From Phycisphaerales bacterium (GTDB lineage Bacteria; Planctomycetota; Phycisphaerae; UBA1845): DNA of 10,728 bases. The translations under genes and the position numbers were made by a program. The notes under the pieces are model-generated. The model had not been told where the DNA came from, made no database searches, and worked only from the letters and a program-made list of their open reading frames with translations. Shown here piece by piece: positions 1 through 7,521 of this stretch. Position 1 is the first letter of the stretch. The number at the start of each line of letters is the position of its first letter. The stretch lies in the NCBI GenBank assembly GCA_030612785.1, contig JAUWNF010000070.1:1-10728 (forward strand). Direction: 5' to 3'.

Positions 1-2
1 CC

Positions 3-719
3 GGCTTGTTGACGTCAGGCTGCGCCACGAAAGTAAGGCCGATTCACCCCGAACCTACCAATCGAGTGAGCACCACGGCCGAGCCGCCGGACCGAGTGCT
101 GAATCAGCCGAGCGTCAAGGAGTTCACGGAAGCGTGCGACGCACTCGCTCGCGAACTCTCCGCCTCAGAGTTGGTCCAGCGCGCCGAGCGCCCGGTTCTC
201 ATCGAGATCAAGCCCATGGCGGACAGGCCCGGCCAGGAGCTCGATTTGTTCATCTACGCCCATGTGATCCGCGAGAAGCTCATGAACTTGGGCCATGGCA
301 AGATCGCCTTCCGCGACGAGGAGGTCCGAGGCTACATCATCGATGATCGTGTCGATCAATCCGGTGAGCCCGTCCTGGTCATCCGAAAGGAATCGACCCG
401 GATCCAGCGCCGCAGGCGCGTCATCCCCCGGGACAGCTACGTGGGGCGGGGCGGGACCGGTGTGCCCTTCAACGTCGTCCAAGAGATTCATGAGACCACC
501 GAGGACAAGCAGCAGGAGGCTGAGGTGAGCAGTCGCCTGGCCGACGTGGACTACTTCCTGACGGGATTCGTGTATCAGCAGGATGAACGGACGGCTTACG
601 AGCACCGACGCGGATATCGCTACTACCGCTTCCAGTTCCGCCTGACCAACGCTCGTGATGGCGTCATGGCCTGGGAGCGGGCGTATGAGGTGAAGAACGA
701 AGGTGTGCTGTACGACTGA
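3..719 (+). CDS. LpoB-like lipoprotein (penicillin-binding protein activator family), 5' end outside the window
   Basis: The frame is already open at the window edge. The first visible residues, GLLTSGCA, are the end of a lipoprotein signal peptide with its lipidated Cys (codon 18-20), so the real start and the hydrophobic signal lie upstream. TTG at 6 is inside the signal and is not the start. The mature part has an LpoB/YcfM-type layout. A short linker leads to a helix (EFTEACDALARELSASELVQ), then a strand PVLIEIKPMADRP followed by a helix IREKLMNLG, which matches the family's 'xVxxGxxxNxT...LxxaLxxxG' core. Further on come ADVDYFLTGFVYQQ and a final strand pair ending FRLTNARDGVMAWERAYEV. 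In enterobacteria LpoB is an outer-membrane lipoprotein that activates PBP1b; here the partner is unknown. A basic insert (RIQRRRRVIPRDSY) sits in the middle. Family assignment is by recalled pattern; the cell-wall role is inferred. Confidence 0.72.
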   Translation, partial: GLLTSGCATKVRPIHPEPTNRVSTTAEPPDRVLNQPSVKEFTEACDALARELSASELVQRAERPVLIEIKPMADRPGQELDLFIYAHVIREKLMNLGHGKIAFRDEEVRGYIIDDRVDQSGEPVLVIRKESTRIQRRRRVIPRDSYVGRGGTGVPFNVVQEIHETTEDKQQEAEVSSRLADVDYFLTGFVYQQDERTAYEHRRGYRYYRFQFRLTNARDGVMAWERAYEVKNEGVLYD

Positions 720-807
720 CGAGTGGATCGCGCAGCGCCGAACATCGAGCGCCGCCCGGGTTAGCTTTACGGGGCCGGATGCGGACCCGAGAATATGCTC
801 AACAAAC

Positions 808-812
808 GGGAG
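808..812 (+). promoter_or_regulatory. Ribosome binding site of the zinc-ribbon membrane protein
   Basis: GGGAG lies 10 bases before GTG 823. It decides the start: the frame is open back to 703, but the upstream stretch (residues such as QRRTSSAARVSF) does not look like protein, while the GTG is followed at once by a membrane segment. Confidence 0.6.
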
Positions 813-822
813 ACCGAACGCT

Positions 823-1704
823 GTGCGCAGACACCGGTGGTTGTTGCTGGGATTGTATGTGCCGCTGATTCTGCTGCTGTTCGGCACGTTGGTGGTCGCG
901 AGCAGACCAGATGCGGAGAGCATGTATTGGTGGGGTGGTCTGGGCGTGTTCCTCGTGTTTTCTCAGATCATCTTTATTTGTGTGCCCGGGCGACCAGAGT
1001 ACCTCACACCTGTGCGGGCTCGCCACTTGGTCGCACCGGCTATCGTTGCCGGCCTGATGATGGCCGCGCTGATAGGCGGCTTGACCTGTGCGCTCTGGGA
1101 ACTGCTCCTGGGCAGCGATGTTCCCGACTTCGTCGTCTGGGTCTTCTGGAGCGGTCTCGTTCCGCTGTGGGTCATCTGGACGGTGGTCTTCTACGTACAA
1201 TGTCGGTGCCTCAACCGGTTCCAGGCGATCCGGCGAATGGTGATGTGGCTGCTGAAGGGCAGTTTGCTGCAGTTGCTCGCCACGGTGCCCTCACACGTAG
1301 TTGTCAGCAGGCGCCCCGGATGTATGGTTGGTTTCTTCACGGCGTGCGGGATGATGGCGGGCATCTACGTCATGCTGTGGGCTTTCGGTCCGGGCATCGC
1401 GCTGCTCTTCTGGGCGGAAACCCGTAGGCAAATGGCCGGCCACTGCCCCGCCTGCGGCTATAATCTGCGAGGCCTGCCCAAACGGCGCTGTCCAGAATGC
1501 GGTCGACCATTTACCCTGGAGGAGATCGGAAAATCGCCCGAGGACGAAGACTTCGCCGGGATCGAAGTCGCAACGCTGGGCATGACAAATTCGGCGTACG
1601 GAGGAACCCACAAGAAAGTGAGTGAGGTGGTGGCCGTGGTCGTGACATTTACTGCCCTGGCTTGCACGTTTCTCCTGCTCATTCTCGGCGGCACCTGCCA
1701 GTAG
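823..1704 (+). CDS. Multi-spanning membrane protein with a planctomycete-type zinc ribbon
   Basis: A 293-residue protein using GTG 823. Hydrophobic segments appear at about residues 6-26, 35-54, 68-92, 98-122, 168-197 and 268-289, so it is an integral membrane protein with probably five or six spans. Between the last two is a cytosolic or periplasmic zinc ribbon, HCPACGYNLRGL...RCPECGRPF, with Cys208, Cys211, Cys223 and Cys226 as the four ligands. This CxxCGYNLRGL ribbon attached to membrane spans is, to my knowledge, widespread and nearly diagnostic in Planctomycetota, with no assigned reaction. It could bind zinc structurally or serve protein-protein contact. The gene follows the LpoB-like gene by 103 bases on the same strand. 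No enzyme motif is visible. The lineage signal is strong and the function unknown. Confidence 0.8.
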   Translation: MRRHRWLLLGLYVPLILLLFGTLVVASRPDAESMYWWGGLGVFLVFSQIIFICVPGRPEYLTPVRARHLVAPAIVAGLMMAALIGGLTCALWELLLGSDVPDFVVWVFWSGLVPLWVIWTVVFYVQCRCLNRFQAIRRMVMWLLKGSLLQLLATVPSHVVVSRRPGCMVGFFTACGMMAGIYVMLWAFGPGIALLFWAETRRQMAGHCPACGYNLRGLPKRRCPECGRPFTLEEIGKSPEDEDFAGIEVATLGMTNSAYGGTHKKVSEVVAVVVTFTALACTFLLLILGGTCQ

Positions 1705-1840
1705 GAGGCGAAATCGGAGCATGCGAGCAGCTACGTCTGCGCCCGGTTTTGACTCGACCGTCAGGGCGCGGCTTTGAAGGGATGGGTAACCTGGCTCTGA
1801 CACGCCCTTGGAGTTGACGAGGGCTCGGTATCGAAGACCA

Positions 1841-3394
1841 ATGCGCATTATCCTGCTTCGCCCACCTCGGTACGTTTGGCCATTCAACAGCGAGACGTCT
1901 GCGTTTTGGCCACCATTGGGCCTACTGTGCCTTGCCGCTGCGGTCCGCAGGGAATTGCCCGAGCTGGACGTGCAGGTGTGGGATGCGCCGGGCCGGAAGC
2001 TGGGCTGGCGAACGTTGACGCAGAAACTGGCCGCTCAGCGAATCGATGTCCTCGGGATCGGCGAGGAGACCGTTTCAGCACACGAGGCGCTTCGGGCGGC
2101 CAGGATTGTCAAGCAACTCCATCCGGAATGCATTGTGGTGGCTGGCGGGGTCTACTTTGCCCACGCGATCGACCGGACGCTGAATGCTAAATGCGTCGAT
2201 GTCATCGTGCGGAGCGAGGGCGAGGCAACCCTTGTGGAACTGCTTCGCCACCTCTACAACCGCCGGCGGTGGCGTACGATCCCCGGCCTGGCGTTTCAAG
2301 GAACCGACGGGGAGCCCGTTGTGACACCACACCGGCCGCTGATCCGTGACCTGGATACGTTGCCGTTTCCAGCCTATGAGTTGATCGACCCGCATCACTA
2401 TGGCCAAGGATCCCGGAATCATCCGAATCTGGCCAGCATCGAGCATTCGCGCGGATGCGTAGACTCTTGTTCATTCTGCGTCCTGTGGAAGCACATGGGC
2501 GAAACCGTGAACGGCAACAGCAGCTTCCGTCCCCGCCTGCGCACCAAGAGCGCCGAGCGCAGCTTTGACGAGGTTCGCTGGCTGTACCGATGGTTCGGAC
2601 GACGGACCTTCGGGTGGGTCGATCCCACCTTCAACGCCTCCCCGCCATGGTCTGATGCGTGGGCCGAGCGGATGCTGGCGTCCGATTTGATGTCACCCGG
2701 TGGTCAGCCCAAGACGCTTCACACCGCCTGGCTCAGGGCGGACTGTGTGGTTCGCGACGAATCTCAGGGAATCCTCGCCAAGCTCGTCCGGGCGGGCCTG
2801 CGGCAGGTGATGATCGGCGTGGAGCGAGACGATCCTGCGGAACTGTCCGCACTCAACAAGCACAACAACGATCCAGACGTGTGTCGCGAAGCTTTTGCAA
2901 TCTTCCGTGAGCGCTATCCACGGGTGTACACCATCGGGACGGTTATCTTCGGCCTGCCTGGAGACACCTTGGACGACCTCCAGCGGCTGCGGGCCTGCCA
3001 GTACGACATGAACATGGACTATTCGTTTGTGCTGCCCCTGACGCCGAATCCGGGAACGGCGACGGCAACCGAGGCTGTTCGGGGCGGGTACGTCGCCAAC
3101 AAGGACCTGAGCAGCTACAATTTCCATACCCCGGTTTGTACGACGGATACCCTGAACCTGCGTCAGTTGGAGAGCATGTACTGGCGGATCCTGCTAGCTC
3201 CGAGTCGGCGACAGATCCAGCGAGCACTGCGGCTGACGTTATTCGACAGGGATCAGCGGAAGCGACGCGTTCACCGGGCGTTGCTGTACCGCGGGACGAG
3301 CATTGCCGTGAGAAGTCTTCTGCGAGCGGTTCTGCACCCACGTGACAGGTGTCCTGCTCACTACTGGAGAAAACCATCATGGTACGACAAGTGA
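1841..3394 (+). CDS. B12-binding-domain radical SAM protein
   Basis: A 517-residue protein of the usual length for class B (cobalamin-binding) radical SAM enzymes. The N-terminal domain (about 1-135) is the Rossmann-type B12-binding fold: MRIILLRPP, PPLGLLCLAAAVR, IDVLGIGEETVSAH (68-81), IVVAGGVYF (98-106) and SEGEATLVELL (125-135). The classical DxHxxG cobalamin-ligand motif is not visible. A linker RDLDTLPFPAYELI precedes the radical SAM core, whose Cys206-x3-Cys210-x2-Cys213 (CVDSCSFC) binds the 4Fe-4S cluster. Later core strands are GVERDDPAEL (326-335), FGLPGDTLDDL (370-380) and PLTPNPGTATATEA (399-412), the last typical of BchE/HpnJ-like members. ATG 1841 is preferred over TTG 1808 because family homology begins with MRIILLRPP; its ribosome site is weak. 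The stop TGA overlaps the next gene. Likely reactions are methylation or a radical rearrangement; substrate unknown. Confidence 0.88.
   Translation: MRIILLRPPRYVWPFNSETSAFWPPLGLLCLAAAVRRELPELDVQVWDAPGRKLGWRTLTQKLAAQRIDVLGIGEETVSAHEALRAARIVKQLHPECIVVAGGVYFAHAIDRTLNAKCVDVIVRSEGEATLVELLRHLYNRRRWRTIPGLAFQGTDGEPVVTPHRPLIRDLDTLPFPAYELIDPHHYGQGSRNHPNLASIEHSRGCVDSCSFCVLWKHMGETVNGNSSFRPRLRTKSAERSFDEVRWLYRWFGRRTFGWVDPTFNASPPWSDAWAERMLASDLMSPGGQPKTLHTAWLRADCVVRDESQGILAKLVRAGLRQVMIGVERDDPAELSALNKHNNDPDVCREAFAIFRERYPRVYTIGTVIFGLPGDTLDDLQRLRACQYDMNMDYSFVLPLTPNPGTATATEAVRGGYVANKDLSSYNFHTPVCTTDTLNLRQLESMYWRILLAPSRRQIQRALRLTLFDRDQRKRRVHRALLYRGTSIAVRSLLRAVLHPRDRCPAHYWRKPSWYDK
3366..3369 (+). promoter_or_regulatory. 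Ribosome binding site of the PD40 lipoprotein, inside the radical SAM gene
   Basis: GGAG lies 9 bases before ATG 3379 and within the last codons of the upstream gene. It favours 3379 over the competing ATG 3394, which overlaps the upstream stop as TGATG but has no good ribosome site of its own. Confidence 0.5.
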
Positions 3395-4758
3395 TGACCA
3401 AACAAGCGTCAGACTGGAAGGCGTTGCTGGCGATCGCGGTGGCAACCGGGGCGTTACTCTGGCACCTGCTGGCCTGCACGGAGAGCCCGATGGCATTCTC
3501 GCCCGACGGCAAGGACCTGGCCTTTGTCACGATGGAGCCCTACGACGACGAAGCTCTTGAACTGGCCGGAACGCGTGTCTACCGCCTGATGGTGCTGTCG
3601 GAAGGCAAGAAGCTGCGCGTCCTCGAGGAGACCACCGACTTCATGCTGACGGCGCCGGGCTACAGCCCCGATGGTAAGTACCTGTGCTACGCGCGGATTC
3701 CACTCCTGACGCGCAAAGATGCCGAGCGTCTCAAGCAACACTTCAAAGAGCGGACGGACGGTCTCGACAAATCGGATTCGTTCGTCTGGGATGAGGAACC
3801 TGCACCGCCGACAAGTAGCGCCCCTGCCGTGCCGGCAAGTCAACCCGCCCGGAGTGTTGAAGTCCTCATGATGCCGCCGTTCGAGGCAAGCGTTGAGTTG
3901 GCCATGCGCCAAACGGTGGATTGCTTCGTGCCGGCGACGCTTGTCGTGCGGAATGCTGCGACGCACGGGATTGTCTCGACCACCTCGTTCGAATGGCCGC
4001 TGGGCCGCAAGCCGGATGAGGAGTTGCGCATGACTTACCTGACGACTCACCCGCAATATGGCCCTGATGGCAAGTGGGTGTATCTTTGTATTGACGACAT
4101 CGTGATGGCGGTGGATCCATCATCCGGGGACGAACGCATCTACGCCATGGCGGCGAATGGGTTGTTATCGCCGGACGGTGAAACGATGGCTATTCTGCTG
4201 GAATCAGCCGTCGGTTTCATTCGAACGGACGGGCAAACCGTCACATACAGACGGCTGGCAGGTGAGCTGTCACGCAGTGGCATGGCGTGGGTGGATAAGA
4301 ACAAGCTGGCGGTTCTGGCGCGGACCAAGGAAGAGGACGAGGGGGAAAAGGACGTGCTTTACTTTGTGAGGACCGACGGCACCGTGGTCGCTACCCAAAC
4401 GCTGCCTCTCCCACAACACAAGCACGGGGAAGACCACACGGGGGAACTGGCGATCGCACCGGACGGAACGCACATGGTACTTGCGTACGGTGAGGACGTG
4501 TTTTTCATGCGTCGAGACGGTTCGGTCCGGGAGCACTGGCAAGGAGACGATGGGCGACTCCTGGCTCAGCCGACGTTTGCCCCGAACTCCAAGCACGTGG
4601 CGATGAAGTATATGCAGAAGAAAAGCGAACCGTACCCGCGGGTGTCGGCCATCGTGTTCTTCACGCCCGAGGGGAAGGAGAGTTCGCGGGTAACCGTTCC
4701 TCGGATCGACCCCGCTACGACACAACCCGCTTTGCCGTCGACACAACCAGCCCATTAG
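3379..4758 (+). CDS. Lipoprotein with TolB/PD40-type beta-propeller repeats
   Basis: A 459-residue protein. An N-terminal hydrophobic stretch (about 15-32) ends in LLAC, a lipobox with Cys33 as the lipidated residue, so it should be exported and membrane-anchored. At least six PD40-like beta-propeller repeats are visible by their SPDGK cores: MAFSPDGKDLAFV (38-50), GYSPDGKYLCYA (94-105), QYGPDGKWVYLC (226-237), LLSPDGETMAIL (262-273), LAIAPDGTHMVLA (357-369) and a degenerate TFAPNSKHVAM (399-409). A low-complexity linker rich in Ala, Pro and Ser (about 142-157, ending ASQPA) interrupts the propeller, and the tail ends TTQPALPSTQPAH. Propellers of this class usually act as binding scaffolds; no catalytic residues stand out. 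The start codon lies inside the radical SAM gene (16-base overlap), so translation is probably coupled. The partner and ligand are unknown. Confidence 0.8.
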   Translation: MVRQVMTKQASDWKALLAIAVATGALLWHLLACTESPMAFSPDGKDLAFVTMEPYDDEALELAGTRVYRLMVLSEGKKLRVLEETTDFMLTAPGYSPDGKYLCYARIPLLTRKDAERLKQHFKERTDGLDKSDSFVWDEEPAPPTSSAPAVPASQPARSVEVLMMPPFEASVELAMRQTVDCFVPATLVVRNAATHGIVSTTSFEWPLGRKPDEELRMTYLTTHPQYGPDGKWVYLCIDDIVMAVDPSSGDERIYAMAANGLLSPDGETMAILLESAVGFIRTDGQTVTYRRLAGELSRSGMAWVDKNKLAVLARTKEEDEGEKDVLYFVRTDGTVVATQTLPLPQHKHGEDHTGELAIAPDGTHMVLAYGEDVFFMRRDGSVREHWQGDDGRLLAQPTFAPNSKHVAMKYMQKKSEPYPRVSAIVFFTPEGKESSRVTVPRIDPATTQPALPSTQPAH

Positions 4759-4781
4759 GGCTGCAGCACGCGAGGGCCAAC

Positions 4782-5366
4782 ATGGATTTCATTACTTCAG
4801 TTTACGCCAACGTTTGCGGCCAGGGGCGGTGTCTCATGGTTGATGGTCTTGCCCTGCCCGTCTGTCAGCGATGTTTGGGCCTGTACGTGGGCGCAGCGCT
4901 AACAGGTGTCTGGATGTTGGGCTCGGGCATGTGGAGGCGTGGCCTGCCGAAGCAACGCGTGTTTCCCCTCCAGGCCGGGGTTCTCCTCGCCGCGATGTTG
5001 GGCGGCACCCATGTCATCGACCTGGGCCCGGCTTGGCGGGTGCTTTGCGGCTTGTGGACCGGGCACGTCGTCGTGCTGTGGCTGGTGGGCGGAGCGCGGC
5101 ACCTTTGGCAAGCTTCACTCTCCGCCGACTTGGCAGGACGGCGATGGAGCCGGCGCGATGAGCTTCACTCGGTGCTCGCAGCCGCGCTGTTGGCCATACT
5201 GGCGTTCGTCCTTCCCAAGTGGCCCGTGCTCGCATGGCATGCTTGGACGGCCGTCATCACCGCGGGGATGGTGTTCCTCGCAGTGGCCGTTGCCGGTGCC
5301 TGCGTCGCCATTGCGGCGTGGTGGGTATACGCTCTACACCAAGCGAGCACGACAAGCGTCAAGTAG
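4782..5366 (+). CDS. DUF2085 family integral membrane protein
   Basis: A 194-residue protein with a clean GAGGG ribosome site at 4772-4776, 5 bases before ATG 4782. The N terminus matches DUF2085: a Cys-containing opening (VCGQGRC, Cys12 and Cys17), then LPVCQRCLGLYVGA with Cys28 and Cys31, corresponding to the family's 'PVCARCTGIYxG'. The usual 'CH' at the first position is 'CG' here. A family-like IDLGPAWRVLCGLWTGHVVV segment follows. Hydrophobic spans lie at about 33-49, 66-80, 85-106, 126-145 and 152-185. The four cysteines may bind metal. DUF2085 members are small predicted membrane proteins without a proven activity. The gene follows the PD40 lipoprotein by 23 bases and closes the plus-strand group; it is convergent with the broken WD40 gene. 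Confidence 0.8.
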   Translation: MDFITSVYANVCGQGRCLMVDGLALPVCQRCLGLYVGAALTGVWMLGSGMWRRGLPKQRVFPLQAGVLLAAMLGGTHVIDLGPAWRVLCGLWTGHVVVLWLVGGARHLWQASLSADLAGRRWSRRDELHSVLAAALLAILAFVLPKWPVLAWHAWTAVITAGMVFLAVAVAGACVAIAAWWVYALHQASTTSVK

Positions 5367-5517
5367 ACCAACATGACGTGCGGATACGGCCCATAGCCGG
5401 ACTGCGCAGGTGGTCGTTACATTGTCGGGCCCGAAACTCCTCCTCGTTGGCCAGCGACCTGCTCAGCTGAGGATCAAAAGGTTGCCCAACGTACTCCCGC
5501 CAATCGGCTGCGATTAG

Positions 5518-6580
5518 CTACTGCTTCTCGCCGTGCGGATCTCGGCTTTCCTTGTGCCGGTCGGCGGGCGGCACCGTGTCCCAGATGTATACGACGTTGT
5601 CAGTACCCCCCCCAGCCACGGGATGCAGATGCGAGGCGCCTGCCACTCCTCGGTTCGAACGCGAGATCATTCACGGCCCCTATATGCCCTCGGAGTGTGG
5701 CGACTTCAAGGCACGTCTCCAAATCCCACAGTCTGATCGTCCGGTCATCGGAGCCGGTGGCGAGCCGCTTTTCTGACAGGATGGGGTGAAATGCTACGGC
5801 CTTCACAGGACCGGTATGTCCTTCAAGTACACGTTCCGGCGGCTGCTTCAAGCGCGGCCCCCCGGCCACCCACTCAACCAACCATAGGCGTACTGTGCCA
5901 TCGTTCGAGGCGGACGCCAGCTCCGAACGGTCTGGACTCCATGCCAGGGCCCACACCGTGTCGGAGTGCTCGTCATAGATGGCGTGCTGCGTTCCGGCAC
6001 CGCAATCCCAGATTCCTATCAGATGTTCCTGACTCTCGTAGGGATTTCCGCTCGCGGACACCAGCCACTTACCTTCGTCGTCGAGGAAAACAAGGCTGTT
6101 AATGCACTCAGTGTGGATATTGAAGAACTCGTGCAGCAATCTAACGTCCGAGAGGTTCGTCACATCCCATACAAGCACCGATCCATCAACTGCGCCCGCC
6201 GCCAATCGGGCTCCGTCACAACTTACGGCAACGGAGCGGAAGTCGTGGCCCTGGCGATCGTCTTCCGGAAACCGCCATATGCGAAACGGCTTCTCCAGTG
6301 CCCCCACACGCCATAGGGTCAGAGGGCCACCTCGCCGTTCAGGTATGTCCTCCACGATGGCGACAATTGTAGAATCTTCGTCCCGGCACCAGATAGCGTC
6401 GTGAGCACCCCTGTCCTCTTCAAGTTTCCATTTCGAGGACCGTCTGTCTTCGTGAAGATCCTGAATGATCACGTTCCCGTTCCCGCCTACCGAGAGCAGG
6501 CGCCGACCGTCCGGACTGAAGTCGACCGCACTTACGCTGCTCGTGTAACCGCTTAGACGCACCACGTCATCCGCAGACAC
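5518..6580 (-). pseudogene. WD40 seven-repeat protein, frameshifted near the 3' end and truncated at the 5' end
   Basis: Read from GTG 6580, the frame gives 326 residues and stops at 5600. Seven WD40 repeats can be counted, enough for one full propeller: SSVSAVDFSPDGRRLLSV, a degenerate second ending PLTLWRV, FRSVAVSCDGARLAAG..VLVWDV, CINSLVFLDDEGKWLVSAS..IGIWDC, TVWALAWSPDRSELASAS..VRLWLV, GPVKAVAFHP..LATGSDDRTIRLWDL and GAVNDLAFEPRSGRRLASAS. The last repeat is cut: the frame ends SRGWGGY-stop in a run of eight C (5606-5613, plus strand). Dropping one base gives SRGWGGTDNVVYIWDT..., which completes the seventh repeat and runs to TAG at 5518-5520. The frame upstream of GTG 6580 is open but has no start and overlaps the phosphoesterase remnant, so the natural N terminus is probably lost. 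WD40 propellers are binding scaffolds. A real pseudogene or a one-base sequencing error remain possible. Confidence 0.75.
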
Positions 6581-6972
6581 TGCGGGCCATCGCGGTCGTC
6601 TGCGTGTTGGCCGCCGTTCCGGCCGTCGCCACCGCTCAAAAGGTGGCCCAGGGCATCGTGTTTCTCGATCAGGACCGTGACGGTCAGCACGGCCCGGGTG
6701 AGCCGCCGCTGCCGGGCGTCCGCGTGTCTAACGGTCGTGACGTCGTGCCCACGAGGAAGGACGGCCGGTACGAATTGTCGATCGACGACGACATCCTCTT
6801 CGTCATCAAGCCGCGGGGGTACATGACGCCGGTCGATTCGCTCAACCTGCCGCGGTTCTACAACATCCGCAAGCCGGCCGGCTCTCCCGAGGCACTTAGG
6901 TACGCCGGCGGGACCCCCACGGGCCCCCTGCCCGAATCCATCGGTTTTCCTCTGCTGCAGCACGATGAGCCT
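6580..6972 (+). pseudogene. N-terminal remnant of a calcineurin-like phosphoesterase (signal peptide plus N-terminal domain only)
   Basis: In the frame of GTG 6604, homology-like sequence starts already at about 6580 with a signal peptide (LRAIAVVCVLAAVPAVATAQ), whose initiating Met and basic residues are missing. It continues into the carbohydrate-binding-like N-terminal domain found before exported calcineurin-like phosphoesterases: GIVFLDQDRDGQHGPGEP, LPGVRVSNGRDVV, DGRYEL, FVIKPRGYMTPVDSLNLP, KPAGSPE, TGPLPESIGFPL. Intact relatives continue with the metal-binding catalytic domain (the DPQ and GNHD motifs); none is present here. After about 6972 the frame runs on to 7113 only as an out-of-frame reading of a transposase fragment. 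The gene has therefore lost both its start and its whole catalytic part. Family recognition is confident; the two break points are good to roughly ten bases. Confidence 0.72.
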
Positions 6973-7132
6973 CGCGTTGCGACAGCAGCTCGCGATCCTG
7001 GAGCAATGCTCGAAACAGCCGCGGCTCCGGAAGCGCGACCGGATCTTGCAGGTTTGGCTGTCCAGCTTCTGGTCGAATCGGCGCAGCGCATCTCCGAGCG
7101 CGACCAAGTATGATGCTGCCGCGCGTTCTTGA
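6965..7132 (+). mobile_element. Fragment of an integrase-core (rve-type) transposase
   Basis: In the frame of ATG 6965 there are 55 codons reading SLALRQQLAILEQ, then PRLRKRDRI and VWLSSFWSNRRSA. This resembles a segment near the N terminus of a common group of IS3/IS481-like integrase-core transposases (consensus as I recall it: LALRxQLAVL...RPRLRxxDRxFWVxLSRLWxxWRxAL). The downstream RPxTVxxWHR segment, the DDE catalytic core and both inverted repeats are absent. Similarity fades after about 7090 and the frame stops at 7130-7132. A shift to the next frame gives a faint ARPSMMLPRVL that may be the decayed RPxTVxxWHR block. No flanking target duplication is visible, so this is a recombined or decayed piece rather than an inserted intact element. 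Confidence 0.58.
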
Positions 7133-7497
7133 CGCCGGACCAGCTCGTCACACACCCGAGCGTCGACACGCTCCCGCCAGGAGTTCCTCAAGACCACTTC
7201 CACGCGGACGCCCCGGCAGGCCCTGGACATTTTGGACCAGCGCCCGTGGACCTGCGCGGGATTGTCGAGCCGGCGCGGTTCGGCCCCGATCCTGTGTGCC
7301 TCGCTTGGCACTTCAGGAACGTGTTCCTGGCTGCACAAGGATAGACCCATCGGCGTCGACGCAGCAGGCCAAGCACCGGCGCGGCGTTAGGCTCTTCACG
7401 GGGAGGCCGTGCCTGCTCCGTCCGGGACCGGGCACGCGCCACCGGAGACGGAGACAATTGGCGAGCTGGCAGAGCGCAAGGTCCCCTGATGGTAGTG

Positions 7498-7521
7498 CCG
7501 GTCTCCCGAAGCCGAGACCGG
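7498..7521. repeat. Perfect 8-base inverted repeat
   Basis: CCGGTCTC (7498-7505) and GAGACCGG (7514-7521) are separated by the eight bases CCGAAGCC. No T-run follows on either strand, so it is not a standard intrinsic terminator. It lies in the gene-less stretch before the last gene. Its role is unknown and it could be chance. Confidence 0.4.

Noticed and set aside
165..923. Long minus-strand open frame opposite the LpoB-like gene
   Set aside because: It is the antisense of a clear lipoprotein gene; its translation shows no motifs and reflects high GC third positions.
1749..1777. TTGACT with a 17-base spacer, possible promoter of the radical SAM gene
   Set aside because: The element at the -10 position is CTTTGA, a poor match, and promoter rules in this lineage are uncertain.
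5462..5471. CTCAGCTGAG palindrome between the convergent genes
   Set aside because: It has no loop and no T-run, so it is not a terminator, and a ten-base palindrome is expected by chance at this scale.
6553..7350. 265-codon minus-strand open frame across the phosphoesterase and transposase remnants
   Set aside because: It overlaps two recognisable plus-strand remnants, and its own translation matches no family I know. The part above 7133 could be real decayed sequence but cannot be assigned.
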